From contig NZ_LIVV01000006.1 in NCBI RefSeq assembly GCF_001905825.1, forward strand, positions 618,754 to 682,753: a stretch of DNA of 64,000 nt, in the 5' to 3' direction. The position numbers and the translations under genes were made by a program. Source of the DNA: Streptomyces sp. CB02009 (GTDB lineage Bacteria > Actinomycetota > Actinomycetes > Streptomycetales > Streptomycetaceae). Positions within the stretch are counted from its first letter, which is position 1; every line of letters begins with the position of its first letter. The notes under the pieces were generated by a model. It searched no databases. It worked only from the letters and a program-made list of their open reading frames with translations, and was not told where the DNA came from. Positions 45,203-54,208 of this stretch are shown piece by piece.

Positions 45203-46483
45203 ATGACGACGACCACCCGCGCCGCGGCACTCCTCGCCGCCGGCACCCTCACCGCGCTCCTCGCGGCCCCCGGCGCGGCCTCGGCCGCGCCCGCCGCCCC
45301 GGAACCCCGTGACGGCGCCGGCGCCGCCCCCGTCCTCGACGGCAGCGGCGAGTGCACCTTCCCCATGAAGAAGCAGATCGCGGACACCCCCTGGCCGCTC
45401 CAGCGGGTCCTCCTCGACGAGCTGTGGCAGGACACCAAGGGCAAGGGCGTCAGGGTCGCCGTCATCGACACGGGCGTCGACGACGTCAACCCGCAGCTGA
45501 AGAAGGCCGTCGACGCCAAGGCGGGCAAGGACTACCTCAAGCCCGACAAGGAGAACCGCGGCTTCGGCGACGAGCAGCGCGGCAAGACCGACGGCACCGT
45601 CGACCTGGTCGGCCACGGCACCAAGGTCGCGGGGATCATCGCCGCCCGTCCCGCCGACGGCACCGGATTCGTCGGGCTCGCGCCCGAGGCGACGATCATC
45701 CCGATCCGGCAGAACGACGAGAAGAACAGCGGCAAGGCCGACACGATGGCGGAGGCCATCACCTGGGCCGTCGCCAAGGGCGCCCACGTCATCAACATCT
45801 CGCAGGACACCACCCAGCGACTCGGCCCCGAGACGAAGATGGCCAAGGCGGTGGCCGCGGCCATCAAGAACGACGTCGTCGTCGTGGCCTCCGCAGGGAA
45901 CGACGGCATGGACGGCGGGTCCAAGCTGACCTACCCGGCCGCCTTCCCCGGGGTCCTCGCCGTCGCCTCCTCCGACCGGAACAACGAGCGCGCAGCGTTC
46001 TCCCAGTCGGGCCCCATGGTGGGCGTCGCCGCCCCCGGCGTCGACATCGTCTCCACGGTCCCCGGCGGCGGCCAGTGTGTCGACAACGGCACCAGCTTCT
46101 CCGCTCCGTACGTCGCCGGTGTCGCCGCCCTGCTCCGCGCCGAGCACAAGGACTGGAGCGCGGCCCAGATCGTCGCCCGGATCCAGCAGACCGCCGTCCG
46201 CTCGGTGAACGGACGCGACAACTACGTCGGTTGGGGTGTGGTCGACCCGGTGCGGGCGCTCGCCGACACCCCGGGGACGCCACCCACGGCGCCCACGCCC
46301 GACCCCCGCCCGCCCAAGCCGCCGACTCCCGAGCCGGCCCGACTGGCGCTGTCGGAGACGCCTCAGGAGCGCTCCGAACGGCTCGCCACCTACACGTTGG
46401 GGATCGGTGTCGTCCTGGTGGCCGTGGTCGCCGGGACCGCCACCGTGATCCGCGACAGCCGACGTGGAAGGGGGGTCCGTTGA
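45203..46483 (+). CDS. mycP: Mycosin, membrane-anchored subtilisin-like protease of the ESX system
   Basis: A 426-residue S8 protease. A signal peptide (residues 1-29) is followed by the catalytic triad Asp89 (VIDTG), His138 (GHGTKVAG) and Ser298 (NGTSFSAPYVAG). Cys51 and Cys292 are placed for the mycosin disulfide. A Pro-rich linker (PPTAPTPDPRPPKPPTPEP) and one C-terminal transmembrane helix complete it. Mycosins are needed for ESX complex stability. ATG at 45203 has GGGGG eight bases upstream; the in-frame GTG at 45194 overlaps that site. It is co-transcribed with eccB. Confidence 0.93.
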   Translation: MTTTTRAAALLAAGTLTALLAAPGAASAAPAAPEPRDGAGAAPVLDGSGECTFPMKKQIADTPWPLQRVLLDELWQDTKGKGVRVAVIDTGVDDVNPQLKKAVDAKAGKDYLKPDKENRGFGDEQRGKTDGTVDLVGHGTKVAGIIAARPADGTGFVGLAPEATIIPIRQNDEKNSGKADTMAEAITWAVAKGAHVINISQDTTQRLGPETKMAKAVAAAIKNDVVVVASAGNDGMDGGSKLTYPAAFPGVLAVASSDRNNERAAFSQSGPMVGVAAPGVDIVSTVPGGGQCVDNGTSFSAPYVAGVAALLRAEHKDWSAAQIVARIQQTAVRSVNGRDNYVGWGVVDPVRALADTPGTPPTAPTPDPRPPKPPTPEPARLALSETPQERSERLATYTLGIGVVLVAVVAGTATVIRDSRRGRGVR

Positions 46484-46521
46484 CCGGCGTGTCGGTCAAG
46501 TATCCCGACCCTCCTTTGCAG

Positions 46522-46550
46522 TTGGAACTGCCGCCGTCAATGGCTAAAGT
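46522..46550 (+). promoter_or_regulatory. Sigma-70-like promoter for esxB-esxA
   Basis: TTGGAA (46522-46527) and TAAAGT (46545-46550) are separated by 17 bases, about 120 bases before esxB. The long leader that follows ends in a GAAGGAAGAAGGGG ribosome-binding region. Confidence 0.55.
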
Positions 46551-46673
46551 GACCGCGGGGCGTACGGCAGTGCGATCCCAGCACGGGGGCGGCATCAGAA
46601 GATTCCCGTCCGCATCACGACCGGATGGCCCGACGGCCCAGCCGTCGACGCCACCGAAGGAAGAAGGGGCAAG

Positions 46674-47024
46674 ATGTCGAAAGACCTGAACGTAACCAGT
46701 GCCGAACAAGTCAAGCTCGCCGGCCGGATCCAGGACTTCTCCGACGAGCTGCAGTCCCGCATCACCTCGCTCAACAGCGTGGTGGACCGCGTTCAGGCGG
46801 GCTGGCAGGGCGCTGCGAGCAAGGAGTACGACCGGGTCCAGAACGACCTGAACCAGCGCCTGCGCAGCATGCGCCAGGAGCTCTCCAACCTCGAAGAGAT
46901 GATGCGCATGAGCGCCGACGGGTTCTCGCGCGAGGAGGAGGACCGTCTGCGGTCCTTCCGTTCGATGGACACCGGCGGCGGCGCCGGCGGTGGCGGCAAC
47001 TCCAGCGCCATCCTCGGCGTCTGA
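46674..47024 (+). CDS. esxB: WXG100 secreted protein EsxB
   Basis: A 116-residue helical hairpin protein with the WXG turn in RVQAGWQGAASKEYDRVQ (about residue 43). The C-terminal tail carries a Tyr-free DGFSREEEDRLRSFRSMDTGGGAGGGG stretch. WXG100 proteins are secreted as dimers by the ESX machine; the partner is EsxA, encoded 48 bases downstream. Which of the two carries the secretion signal is not certain here. Confidence 0.9.
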   Translation: MSKDLNVTSAEQVKLAGRIQDFSDELQSRITSLNSVVDRVQAGWQGAASKEYDRVQNDLNQRLRSMRQELSNLEEMMRMSADGFSREEEDRLRSFRSMDTGGGAGGGGNSSAILGV

Positions 47025-47072
47025 GCCACTCGACCAGTCCACCGGGCCACTCTCACTCCAGGAGTCAACACC

Positions 47073-47360
47073 ATGACCACTGCGGTCAATTACGACACCG
47101 TGACGCAGGCGGCGGCCGACACCCGTCTGACCTCCACCACCCTCACCCAGAAGCTGGACGACCTCATGGCCGAGGTCAACCGCGTCGCCAGCAACTGGGA
47201 GGGTGAGGCCAAGATCGCGTACCGCGAGACGCAGGACCGCCTGACCCGCGACATGGCCGGCATGAACCAGGACCTGGCGCGCATCGCCCAGCTCCTCGAC
47301 GAGTCGGTCGTCGGCTACCAGGACACCGACCGCGGCAACGCCGCCCGGTTCCGTATGTGA
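47073..47360 (+). CDS. esxA: WXG100 secreted protein EsxA
   Basis: A 95-residue WXG100 protein in which the turn reads NWEGEAKIAY. The helix after it ends in LARIAQLLDESVVGYQDTDRGNAARF, which holds a YxxxD-like YQDTD sequence fitting the ESX C-terminal secretion signal. A CCAGGAG ribosome-binding site precedes the ATG. It forms a two-gene unit with esxB. Confidence 0.9.
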   Translation: MTTAVNYDTVTQAAADTRLTSTTLTQKLDDLMAEVNRVASNWEGEAKIAYRETQDRLTRDMAGMNQDLARIAQLLDESVVGYQDTDRGNAARFRM

Positions 47361-47374
47361 GCTCGGTCGAGCAC

Positions 47375-47415
47375 GCGTGAGGGGGTGGCCCGTACGACGG
47401 GCCACCCCCTCACGC
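47375..47415. terminator. Bidirectional terminator after esxA
   Basis: Perfect 19-bp stem (47375-47393 and 47397-47415) with a three-base loop, between the convergent esxA and DUF397 genes. Confidence 0.88.
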
Positions 47416-47426
47416 ATGTCCGCGGG

Positions 47427-47720
47427 TCACCGCAGGTCGAACTCGCCGTCCCTGGCCCCGAGGACGAACGCGTCCCACTCGGCCTTCGTGTACCGCAGCA
47501 CCGTCCCCTTGTCGAGGGACGAACGCATCGCCACCGCCCCCTCGGGGAGCCGGGCGATCTCCACCCGCTCCTCGTCCGGGCTCGTCCCGGGAGCGCCCTC
47601 CCACGCGACGCCCGAGATGTCGAGCGCGTACAGCTCGTCCTTCTGGCGCTGCTTCTCGGCGGCCAGAGCGGCGTCGGCGGCGCTGTCGGCGCTGGTCGTG
47701 CTCGTGTCTGCGTCGGTCAT
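47427..47720 (-). CDS. DUF397 domain protein
   Basis: A 97-residue protein with a DUF397-like core (VEIARLPEGAVAMRSSLDKGTVLRYTKAEWDAFVLGARDGEFDL) behind an acidic, Ala-rich N-terminal extension. DUF397 proteins are actinobacterial and usually sit beside a helix-turn-helix (WhiJ-like) regulator; none is adjacent here. It lies inside the ESX locus between esxA and eccC. Confidence 0.82.
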   Translation of the reverse strand: MTDADTSTTSADSAADAALAAEKQRQKDELYALDISGVAWEGAPGTSPDEERVEIARLPEGAVAMRSSLDKGTVLRYTKAEWDAFVLGARDGEFDLR

Positions 47721-47740
47721 CGGCGCGTTCCCTTCGCGGT

Positions 47741-47780
47741 GGTACGGCGGTCCCTCCCACAGTAGTGGGACCGCCGTACC
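47741..47780 (-). terminator. Terminator after eccC
   Basis: Perfect 14-bp stem (47741-47754 and 47767-47780) downstream of the minus-strand eccC stop at 47820. Confidence 0.75.
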
Positions 47781-47819
47781 CGGTCGGCGGGAATGCCCCC
47801 GCCCGTCCGGACCGCCGCG

Positions 47820-50800
47820 TCAGTGCTGTTCCGGCAGCCAGCCCAGCTGCACCAGCGGCGCGCCCCGCTTCCGCGACACGAACGTGCCCCGGCCCGGAGG
47901 CATCGGCCGCGCCCGGACGCTGCCGAGGATGTCGCCCTCCTGCGGATCGCCGGAGAGGATCACGCCCTGCGCGCCCAGCTCCTTCACGCGCTGCATGAAC
48001 GGCTCGTACATCGCCCGGGAGGCGCCGCCGGAGCTGCGCGCCACGATGAACCGGATGCCGACGTCCCGCGCGAACGGCAGGTTCTCCACCAGCAGCGCCA
48101 GCGGGTTCCCCGAGTTGGTGGCCACCAGCTCGAAGTCGTCGACCAGCACGTACAGTTGCGGGCCCGTCCACCAGCTGCGGTCGCGCAGCTGCTGCGGTGT
48201 GATGTCGGGCTTGGGCGCCCGCTTCGTCATCACCGTGTTGATGGCCTCCATGTGCATCTGCATCGCGGAGGCCATCGGCGCGTACTCCAGGAGGTGCGAG
48301 GGCGCGACCGCCTCCAGCATCGTCCGCCGGTAGTCGCCGACCACGATCCGCGCCTGCTCCGGCGTGTACCGCTCGCACAGCTGCTTGGCGATGAGCCGCA
48401 GCAGGGCCGTCTTGCCCGACTCGCTCTCACCGAAGATCAGGAAGAACGGGTCCGACTCGAAGTCGACGAACACCGGCTCCAGGTTCGTCTCGTCGATGCC
48501 GATCGCGACGCCGTGCTGCGGGTACTCGAAGCCCTTCGGCAGCCGCTCCGCCGGCAGCTTGCGCGGCAGCAGCCGCACCGCAGGGGCCGGAGCGCCGGTC
48601 CAGGACGCCTGCACCGACCGTACGAACGCCGCCGTGCCGTCCGACAGGTCGGCGGCCGAGCTCGATCCGTCGATCCGCGGCAGCGCGCCCATGAAGTGCA
48701 GCTTCTCGGGCACCTGGCCGCGACCCGGCACACCGGCCGGCACGTTCGCCGCGACCTTGCGGTCGAACTCGGAGTCCATGACGTCACCGAGCCGCAGTTC
48801 GAGCCGGCCCAGCATCTGGTCCTTCAGCGCCGCCCGCACCTCCATGTACCGGGAGGCGGTGATCACCACGTGGATGCCGTAGCCGAGACCGCGCGCGGCG
48901 ATGTCGGAGACGATCGGCTCCAGCATGTCGTAGTCGTTGCGGAAACCGCCCCAGCCGTCCACGATCAGGAAGACGTCGCCCCAGGCCTCGCCCGGCAGTT
49001 CGCCCGCGGCCCGCTTGCGCCGGTAGGTCGCGATCGAGTCGATGGAGTGCGAGCGGAAGAACTCCTCGCGCCGGTTCAGGACGCCCAGCACCTCGGCGAC
49101 CGTACGCCGCACCCGCTCCGGGTCAAGCCGGGACGCCACCCCGCCGACGTGCGGCAGATCCGCGAGCGACACCATGCCGCCGCCACCGAAGTCCAGGCAG
49201 TAGAACTGCACCTCGGCCGGGGTGTGGGTGAGCGCGAACGACGAGACGAGCGTGCGCATCATCGTCGACTTCCCGGACTGCGGACCGCCGACCACCATCA
49301 TGTGGCCGGCCGCGCCCGAGAAGTCCCGGTACAGCACCTCGCGCCGCTGCTCGAACGGCTTGTCGATGAGTCCGAGCGGCACCGTGAGCCCGCCCTGGCG
49401 GGTGTACTCGGTCGCCGTGAGCCCCCGGTCCGCGGTCTGCGCGAGACCCGGGAGCAGCTGGTCGAGCGACGGCGCCTGGTCGAGCGGCGGCAGCCACACC
49501 TGGTGCGCGGGCACGCCCTGGCCCTCCAGGCGGCGGACGATCACGTCGAGGACGGTGTCCGCGAGCGCGTCGTCCTCCTCCGCCCGCTGCTGCGCGAGGT
49601 ACGCCGGGTCCGGCGCCGCGTACACGACGGGCACCGGCGCCGCCGTGAACAGCGCGGGGCGCCGCTCCACCGGCATGTGCCCGATCTCCAGCCGAGGCCC
49701 GCCCGTCCGGTACGTGCCCGAGACGTACGCCGCCTTGAAGCGGGTCATCTCGTCCGTACCGAACTTCAGATAGCCCGAGCCCGGCACCGACGGCAGGTGG
49801 TACGCGTCCGGCACACCGATCGCCGTCCGCGACTCCGCGGCCGAGAAGGTCCGCAGACCGATCCGGTACGAGAGGTACGTGTCCAGACCGCGCAGCTTGC
49901 CCTCCTCCAGGCGCTGCGAGGCGAGCAGCAGATGCACGCCCAGCGAGCGGCCGATGCGGCCGATCTGGATGAACATGTCGATGAAGTCGGGCTTGGCGGT
50001 GAGGAGTTCGGAGAACTCGTCGATCACGAGGACCAGCGAGGCGAGCGGTTCGAGCGGGGCGCCCGCCGCCCGCGCCTTCTCGTAGTCGTGGATGTTGGCG
50101 TAGTTGCCGGCCGAACGCAGCAGCTCCTGACGCCGCTGCAGTTCACCGCGGATCGCGTCGCCCATGCGGTCGACGAGCGTCAGGTCGTCCGACAGGTTGG
50201 TGATGACCGCCGCCACGTGCGGCATCTGGGACATGCCCGCGAACGTCGCGCCGCCCTTGAAGTCCGCGAGGACGAAGTTCAGCGTCTCCGAGGAGTGCGT
50301 CACCGCGAGGCCGAGGACCAGCGTCCGCAGCAGCTCCGACTTTCCGGAACCCGTGGCGCCCACGCACAGGCCGTGCGGGCCCATGCCCTCCTGCGCGGCC
50401 TCCTTGAGGTCGAGCATGACCGGCTGGCCGTCCTCGCCGACACCGATCGGCACCCGGAGACGCTCGGCGACCGAACGGGGCCGCCAGGTCCGCGCCACGT
50501 CCACCGAGGCCGCGTCGCCCAGGTTCAGCAGATCCGTGAAGTCCAGATTGGCGAGCAGCGGCTCGTCGTCGTCCCCGCCGCCCATCCGCAGCGGCGCCAG
50601 CTGGCGCGCCAGCGCCTCCGCCGCGGGCAGCGAGATGCCGTCCGGCAGACCCTCGTACGCGAAACCGCCCCCCGACTCCAGCCGCAGCCGGCCCGGCCGC
50701 ACGACCACCGAGAGACCACCGCGCGGCTCGTCGATGTCGCCGGAGACGACCTCCACGATCGTCACGCCCTGCAGGCCCTCGGCCGCCGCGAGCAGCGAGT

Positions 50801-51788
50801 CCGGCGGCACCAGGCCGCCACGGGTGGAGTCGGAGTCCAGGACCACGACCACGTGCGGCTGGTCGAGCACCGGCTGGTTCTCCCGGGAGAACCGCGGCCG
50901 GCCGTCCAGCTTCGAGCGGACCAACTGCTCCAGCTCGCTCAGGTCGTCGCCGAACAGGCGCTTCGTGCCCGCGCCGTCGACCTGCCCCGGCACCTGGGTG
51001 TGCGGCAGCCACTTCGTCCAGTCCCAGCGCTCCTGCGCCGACCGGGCCGCGACCACCGCGACCATCAGGTCCTCGGGGGAGTGCAGGGTCACCAGCTGCG
51101 CCACCAGGGCACGCGCCGCCGCCTGCGCCGACTCCGGCTCACCCGACACCGTCACGTGGTAGAACGCCCGCATCGAGACCGCCATCGGCAGCCCGTCCAA
51201 CGTGCCGTGCACCGCCAGGAACTGCTGCATCGCACCGGCGGACAGCGGCTCCAGCTCGTCCACCGGAGCCGTGTCCGGCGCCACGAGGGGCGTCGCCAAC
51301 TGCTGCGCCCCCAGCCCTATCCGCGCCTGCCCGAAGTCGTGGTCGCCGACCCGGCGCTCCCACACCCGTGAGCCCTCGGCCACGACCGACCACAACTGCT
51401 CGGGGGACGGGTGCAGATAGAGCTGAGCGTCCCGCTGCTTGTGCGCGGTGCGCCGGACCGTACGCCGGGTCTGCGCGAGGTATTTGAGGTAGTCACGGCG
51501 GACATCGGACATTTGCCCCTGCGTACCGCGACGGAATCTCACGAACTGGGCGACGGCCATCGCGACCGTCGAGGCGAGCATCAGCGTGCCCATGATCCGC
51601 ATGATCGGCGACGGCGTCATGAAGAAGAACACCACCGAAGAACCCATGCCGAGCATCGGCAGGAGCTGCATCAACGCCGACTCCTGCTGTCCCCGCGGGA
51701 GTTCCGGCGGAGACTCCAGGACCAGTTCCCCACCGGGCACTTCCGGCGGAAGAGACCTCGGCGGGCGTTTGACGACGATCTGGCTCAC
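47820..51788 (-). CDS. eccC: Type VII secretion motor ATPase EccC
   Basis: A 1322-residue FtsK/SpoIIIE-type ATPase in the fused EccCa-EccCb form. Two N-terminal transmembrane helices (about 45-85) precede three ATPase domains with Walker A GATGSGKS (about 477), GGPQSGKS (about 833) and GESESGKT (about 1119). The first domain has a full Walker B (LVLVIDEF). The second reads LIVDGW, without the catalytic Glu, and the third LVDDF, so domain 1 is probably the main engine. GTG at 51788 gives MSQIVVKRPPRSLPPEVP, with GAGGGA about 11 bases upstream; an ATG at 51833 would add 15 residues. Confidence 0.95.
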   Translation of the reverse strand: MSQIVVKRPPRSLPPEVPGGELVLESPPELPRGQQESALMQLLPMLGMGSSVVFFFMTPSPIMRIMGTLMLASTVAMAVAQFVRFRRGTQGQMSDVRRDYLKYLAQTRRTVRRTAHKQRDAQLYLHPSPEQLWSVVAEGSRVWERRVGDHDFGQARIGLGAQQLATPLVAPDTAPVDELEPLSAGAMQQFLAVHGTLDGLPMAVSMRAFYHVTVSGEPESAQAAARALVAQLVTLHSPEDLMVAVVAARSAQERWDWTKWLPHTQVPGQVDGAGTKRLFGDDLSELEQLVRSKLDGRPRFSRENQPVLDQPHVVVVLDSDSTRGGLVPPDSLLAAAEGLQGVTIVEVVSGDIDEPRGGLSVVVRPGRLRLESGGGFAYEGLPDGISLPAAEALARQLAPLRMGGGDDDEPLLANLDFTDLLNLGDAASVDVARTWRPRSVAERLRVPIGVGEDGQPVMLDLKEAAQEGMGPHGLCVGATGSGKSELLRTLVLGLAVTHSSETLNFVLADFKGGATFAGMSQMPHVAAVITNLSDDLTLVDRMGDAIRGELQRRQELLRSAGNYANIHDYEKARAAGAPLEPLASLVLVIDEFSELLTAKPDFIDMFIQIGRIGRSLGVHLLLASQRLEEGKLRGLDTYLSYRIGLRTFSAAESRTAIGVPDAYHLPSVPGSGYLKFGTDEMTRFKAAYVSGTYRTGGPRLEIGHMPVERRPALFTAAPVPVVYAAPDPAYLAQQRAEEDDALADTVLDVIVRRLEGQGVPAHQVWLPPLDQAPSLDQLLPGLAQTADRGLTATEYTRQGGLTVPLGLIDKPFEQRREVLYRDFSGAAGHMMVVGGPQSGKSTMMRTLVSSFALTHTPAEVQFYCLDFGGGGMVSLADLPHVGGVASRLDPERVRRTVAEVLGVLNRREEFFRSHSIDSIATYRRKRAAGELPGEAWGDVFLIVDGWGGFRNDYDMLEPIVSDIAARGLGYGIHVVITASRYMEVRAALKDQMLGRLELRLGDVMDSEFDRKVAANVPAGVPGRGQVPEKLHFMGALPRIDGSSSAADLSDGTAAFVRSVQASWTGAPAPAVRLLPRKLPAERLPKGFEYPQHGVAIGIDETNLEPVFVDFESDPFFLIFGESESGKTALLRLIAKQLCERYTPEQARIVVGDYRRTMLEAVAPSHLLEYAPMASAMQMHMEAINTVMTKRAPKPDITPQQLRDRSWWTGPQLYVLVDDFELVATNSGNPLALLVENLPFARDVGIRFIVARSSGGASRAMYEPFMQRVKELGAQGVILSGDPQEGDILGSVRARPMPPGRGTFVSRKRGAPLVQLGWLPEQH

Positions 51789-51971
51789 CGGCGCATCAAT
51801 CCCTCGTTGGAGGCGGGCTCGTGGCGGGAGCATCCGCCCGGCACCCCTGTCGGCAGCCGGGCACACGGACTTCCCCCATGGGACGGCGATCCTACTTGCA
51901 GCCCTCACCCGCCGTCCCCGGTAGGGTGGCGCGCGCATCGTGCGCAACCGCGAATCAGGGGGTCCAGACAC

Positions 51972-53450
51972 GTGAGTACGACCGCAGCGACCGGTTTCTG
52001 CCGCGTCACCGTCGTGGCGCCGGACAGCCGCATCGACGTCGCGCTCCCCGAGGACATCGCCGTCGCCGACGTCTACCCGGAGATCCTGCGCCTCACCGGA
52101 CAGACACAGGCCGCCGGAACGCCCACGGGCTACCACCTGGTCCGCCGCGACGGATCCGTCCTCGACGGGGCCCGCACGCTCGCGGCCCAGCAGGTCCTCG
52201 ACGGCGAGGTGCTCTCCCTGCGCCCGTTCGCCCAGTCCCTGCCGCCGGCCGTCTACGACGACGTGTCCGACGCCGTCGCCTCCGCCGTCACCCGCGACCG
52301 GCACCTGTGGAGCGACGAGCTGCTGCGCGGCGCCGGGCTCCTCGGCGGCGTGCTCCTCCTCGTCCTGATGGGCTTCGTGCTCTGGTTCGCCGACCCGGTC
52401 CGGCACGACATGCACAGCCTGCCCGGGATCATCGCGGGCGCCGCCGGCTTCCTCCTCACCGCCTTCGCCGGAGTGCGCGCCCGCGTCTACAACGACCGGG
52501 TCACCGCGGTGGCCCTCGGCCTGGGCGCCCTGCCGCTGCTGCTCATCGCCGGCTCCGGCATCGTCGGCCCCGACGCCGGCCAGGGCCCCGGCCGCCTGCA
52601 GTTCCTGCTCGGCTGCGTCACCGTCCTCGTCGCCTCTGTGGCACTCGTCGCGCTCACCCCCAGCGGCGACGCGCCCTTCGTCGCCGCCACCTTCCTCGCC
52701 ACCGTCGGCACCCTCGCGACCTTCACGGCGATCCTCACCGAGTCGACCGCCACCGAGACGGCCGCCGCCTGCGCCCCCGTCGCCATCGGCCTCGTCGCCT
52801 TCCTGCCCGGCCTCTCCGCCCGCTTCGCCCGCCTCCCCATCGGCTACGCCGCCCCGCGCAGCGCCGCCGACGACGAGTTCCACGGCGACCCGCAGCAGCC
52901 GGCCGGCGACGACCACCAGCCCGTCGACGGCGAGCGCATCGCGCTCCAGGCCCGCCGCGGCCACGAGATGCTCCTCGGCCTGGTCGGCGGCTGCGCCGCG
53001 GTCGTCGTCGGCTCCGCCGCCGTCCTCGGCTTCGCCGGGAACGTCTGGGGCCAGCTCCTCGCCCTCGGCGCCGGCCTGGCGATGCTGCTGCGCGCCCGCC
53101 TCTTCCGCTACACCTCGCAGGTCGTCTGCGTCCTGGTCGCCGGCATCGCCGCCATCGCGCTGCTCGTCCTGGGCCTCTCGCTCAACCCGCCGGCGGACCT
53201 GGTCAAGGACCTCCTCATGTACGGCGACCGGGGCGGCCTCGACATCCGTACGATCTGGCTCACCGCGTCCGTCGCCGCCGGAGCGGCGCTGATCACCGCG
53301 ATCGGCCTGATCATCCCGAGGAAGGGCCTCTCCCCGTTCTGGGGCCGCCTCCTCGACCTGGCCGAGGGCTTCGTCCTGCTCTCCCTCGTCCCGCTCTGCC
53401 TCGCCGTCCTCGACGTCTTCTCCACGGTCCGGTCCTTGACCAGCAAGTAG
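51972..53450 (+). CDS. eccD: Type VII secretion membrane protein EccD
   Basis: A 492-residue protein with a ubiquitin-like cytoplasmic N-terminal domain (CRVTVVAPDSRIDVALPEDIAVADVYPEILRLTG, about residues 10-95), followed by about eleven transmembrane helices, the EccD layout. EccD dimers form the membrane vestibule of the ESX complex. A GTG start at 51972 has AGGGGG upstream, and a TAGGGT -10-like box lies at 51922-51927. It is divergent from eccC, with the 183-base gap holding both promoters. Confidence 0.93.
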   Translation: MSTTAATGFCRVTVVAPDSRIDVALPEDIAVADVYPEILRLTGQTQAAGTPTGYHLVRRDGSVLDGARTLAAQQVLDGEVLSLRPFAQSLPPAVYDDVSDAVASAVTRDRHLWSDELLRGAGLLGGVLLLVLMGFVLWFADPVRHDMHSLPGIIAGAAGFLLTAFAGVRARVYNDRVTAVALGLGALPLLLIAGSGIVGPDAGQGPGRLQFLLGCVTVLVASVALVALTPSGDAPFVAATFLATVGTLATFTAILTESTATETAAACAPVAIGLVAFLPGLSARFARLPIGYAAPRSAADDEFHGDPQQPAGDDHQPVDGERIALQARRGHEMLLGLVGGCAAVVVGSAAVLGFAGNVWGQLLALGAGLAMLLRARLFRYTSQVVCVLVAGIAAIALLVLGLSLNPPADLVKDLLMYGDRGGLDIRTIWLTASVAAGAALITAIGLIIPRKGLSPFWGRLLDLAEGFVLLSLVPLCLAVLDVFSTVRSLTSK

Positions 53451-53633
53451 AGGTCTGCTTCGGGGGCGCTCCGGCGAGCTGGTACGCTGTGTGACGGCCG
53501 TTTGTGTACGCGCTCCCGGAAATCTCTGGAAGCTGCGCCCATCGGACCTTCGCCCGCCGAGTCACGGAAGCTTCCCCTGAGACCTAGACCAGGGGCACTC
53601 GCGGGCGCACGAACACCTCAAGAGGAGATCCGC

Positions 53634-53924
53634 GTGGCTCTCGACGCCGCTGTCAAGAAGCAGATCATGACCGAGTTCGGCACCAAGGAGGGCGACACCG
53701 GCTCCCCCGAGGTCCAGGTCGCCATGCTGTCCCGTCGCATCTCGGACCTGACCGAGCACCTCAAGCAGCACAAGCACGACCACCACTCCCGTCGTGGCCT
53801 GCTGATCCTGGTCGGCCAGCGCCGCCGCCTGCTGCAGTACCTGGCCAAGAAGGACATCCAGCGCTTCCGTACGCTGGTCGACCGGCTCGGCATCCGCCGC
53901 GGTGCGGCCGGCGGCGCCAAGTAA
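53634..53924 (+). CDS. rpsO: 30S ribosomal protein S15
   Basis: A 96-residue ribosomal protein binding the central 16S domain. The family signature is HDHHSRRGLLILVGQRRRLLQYL, and GDTGSPEVQVAMLSRRI precedes it. GTG at 53634 has AGGAG upstream; longer frames upstream are not family-like. A TACGCT -10-like box is at 53483-53488. It is followed by a terminator-like stem and pnp, the classic rpsO-pnp arrangement. Confidence 0.97.
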   Translation: MALDAAVKKQIMTEFGTKEGDTGSPEVQVAMLSRRISDLTEHLKQHKHDHHSRRGLLILVGQRRRLLQYLAKKDIQRFRTLVDRLGIRRGAAGGAK

Positions 53925-53935
53925 GTCGCCGTCGA

Positions 53936-53971
53936 GGGAGCGGTTCCCCCTTTCAGGGGGCCGCTCCCTTT
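53936..53971 (+). terminator. Stem-loop between rpsO and pnp
   Basis: GGGAGCGG/CCGCTCCC and CCCCC/GGGGG arms with a TT bulge and loop TTTCA, ending in CCCTTT. It is probably a partial terminator. The remaining leader (53972-54208) is the likely site of pnp promoters and of autoregulation by RNase cleavage, as known for rpsO-pnp operons; no riboswitch was recognised. Confidence 0.75.
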
Positions 53972-54208
53972 GCTGTACGTGCACAAAGTACGCATCGGCC
54001 CGTAGGCTGGTCGCACAACCCCCATAACGACGAGCGAGGAGCCGCCGGCTCGCCGCCGGTCCTCGGTAGTGGCCCCCGGAAACGAATCCCCGGGTGCTTC
54101 GATCGAAGACCGGCCAGCACCCGAGGCGTGCTTCTCCGCCACCGTCGCACACCGTCCCCGGCCACACGGGCCCCGGACGCAAAGACGAACACGTAGGAGA
54201 AACCGCTA

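Noticed and set aside
51789..52964. A roughly 390-residue N-terminal extension of EccC
   Set aside because: It would overlap the whole 5' half of eccD on the other strand, and the extra residues look non-coding; EccC of normal length starts at 51788.
53972..54208. A riboswitch in the pnp leader
   Set aside because: The region is G+C-rich with several short pairings, but I could not fit any known riboswitch core; an rpsO-pnp leader with promoters and RNase sites is the simpler reading.
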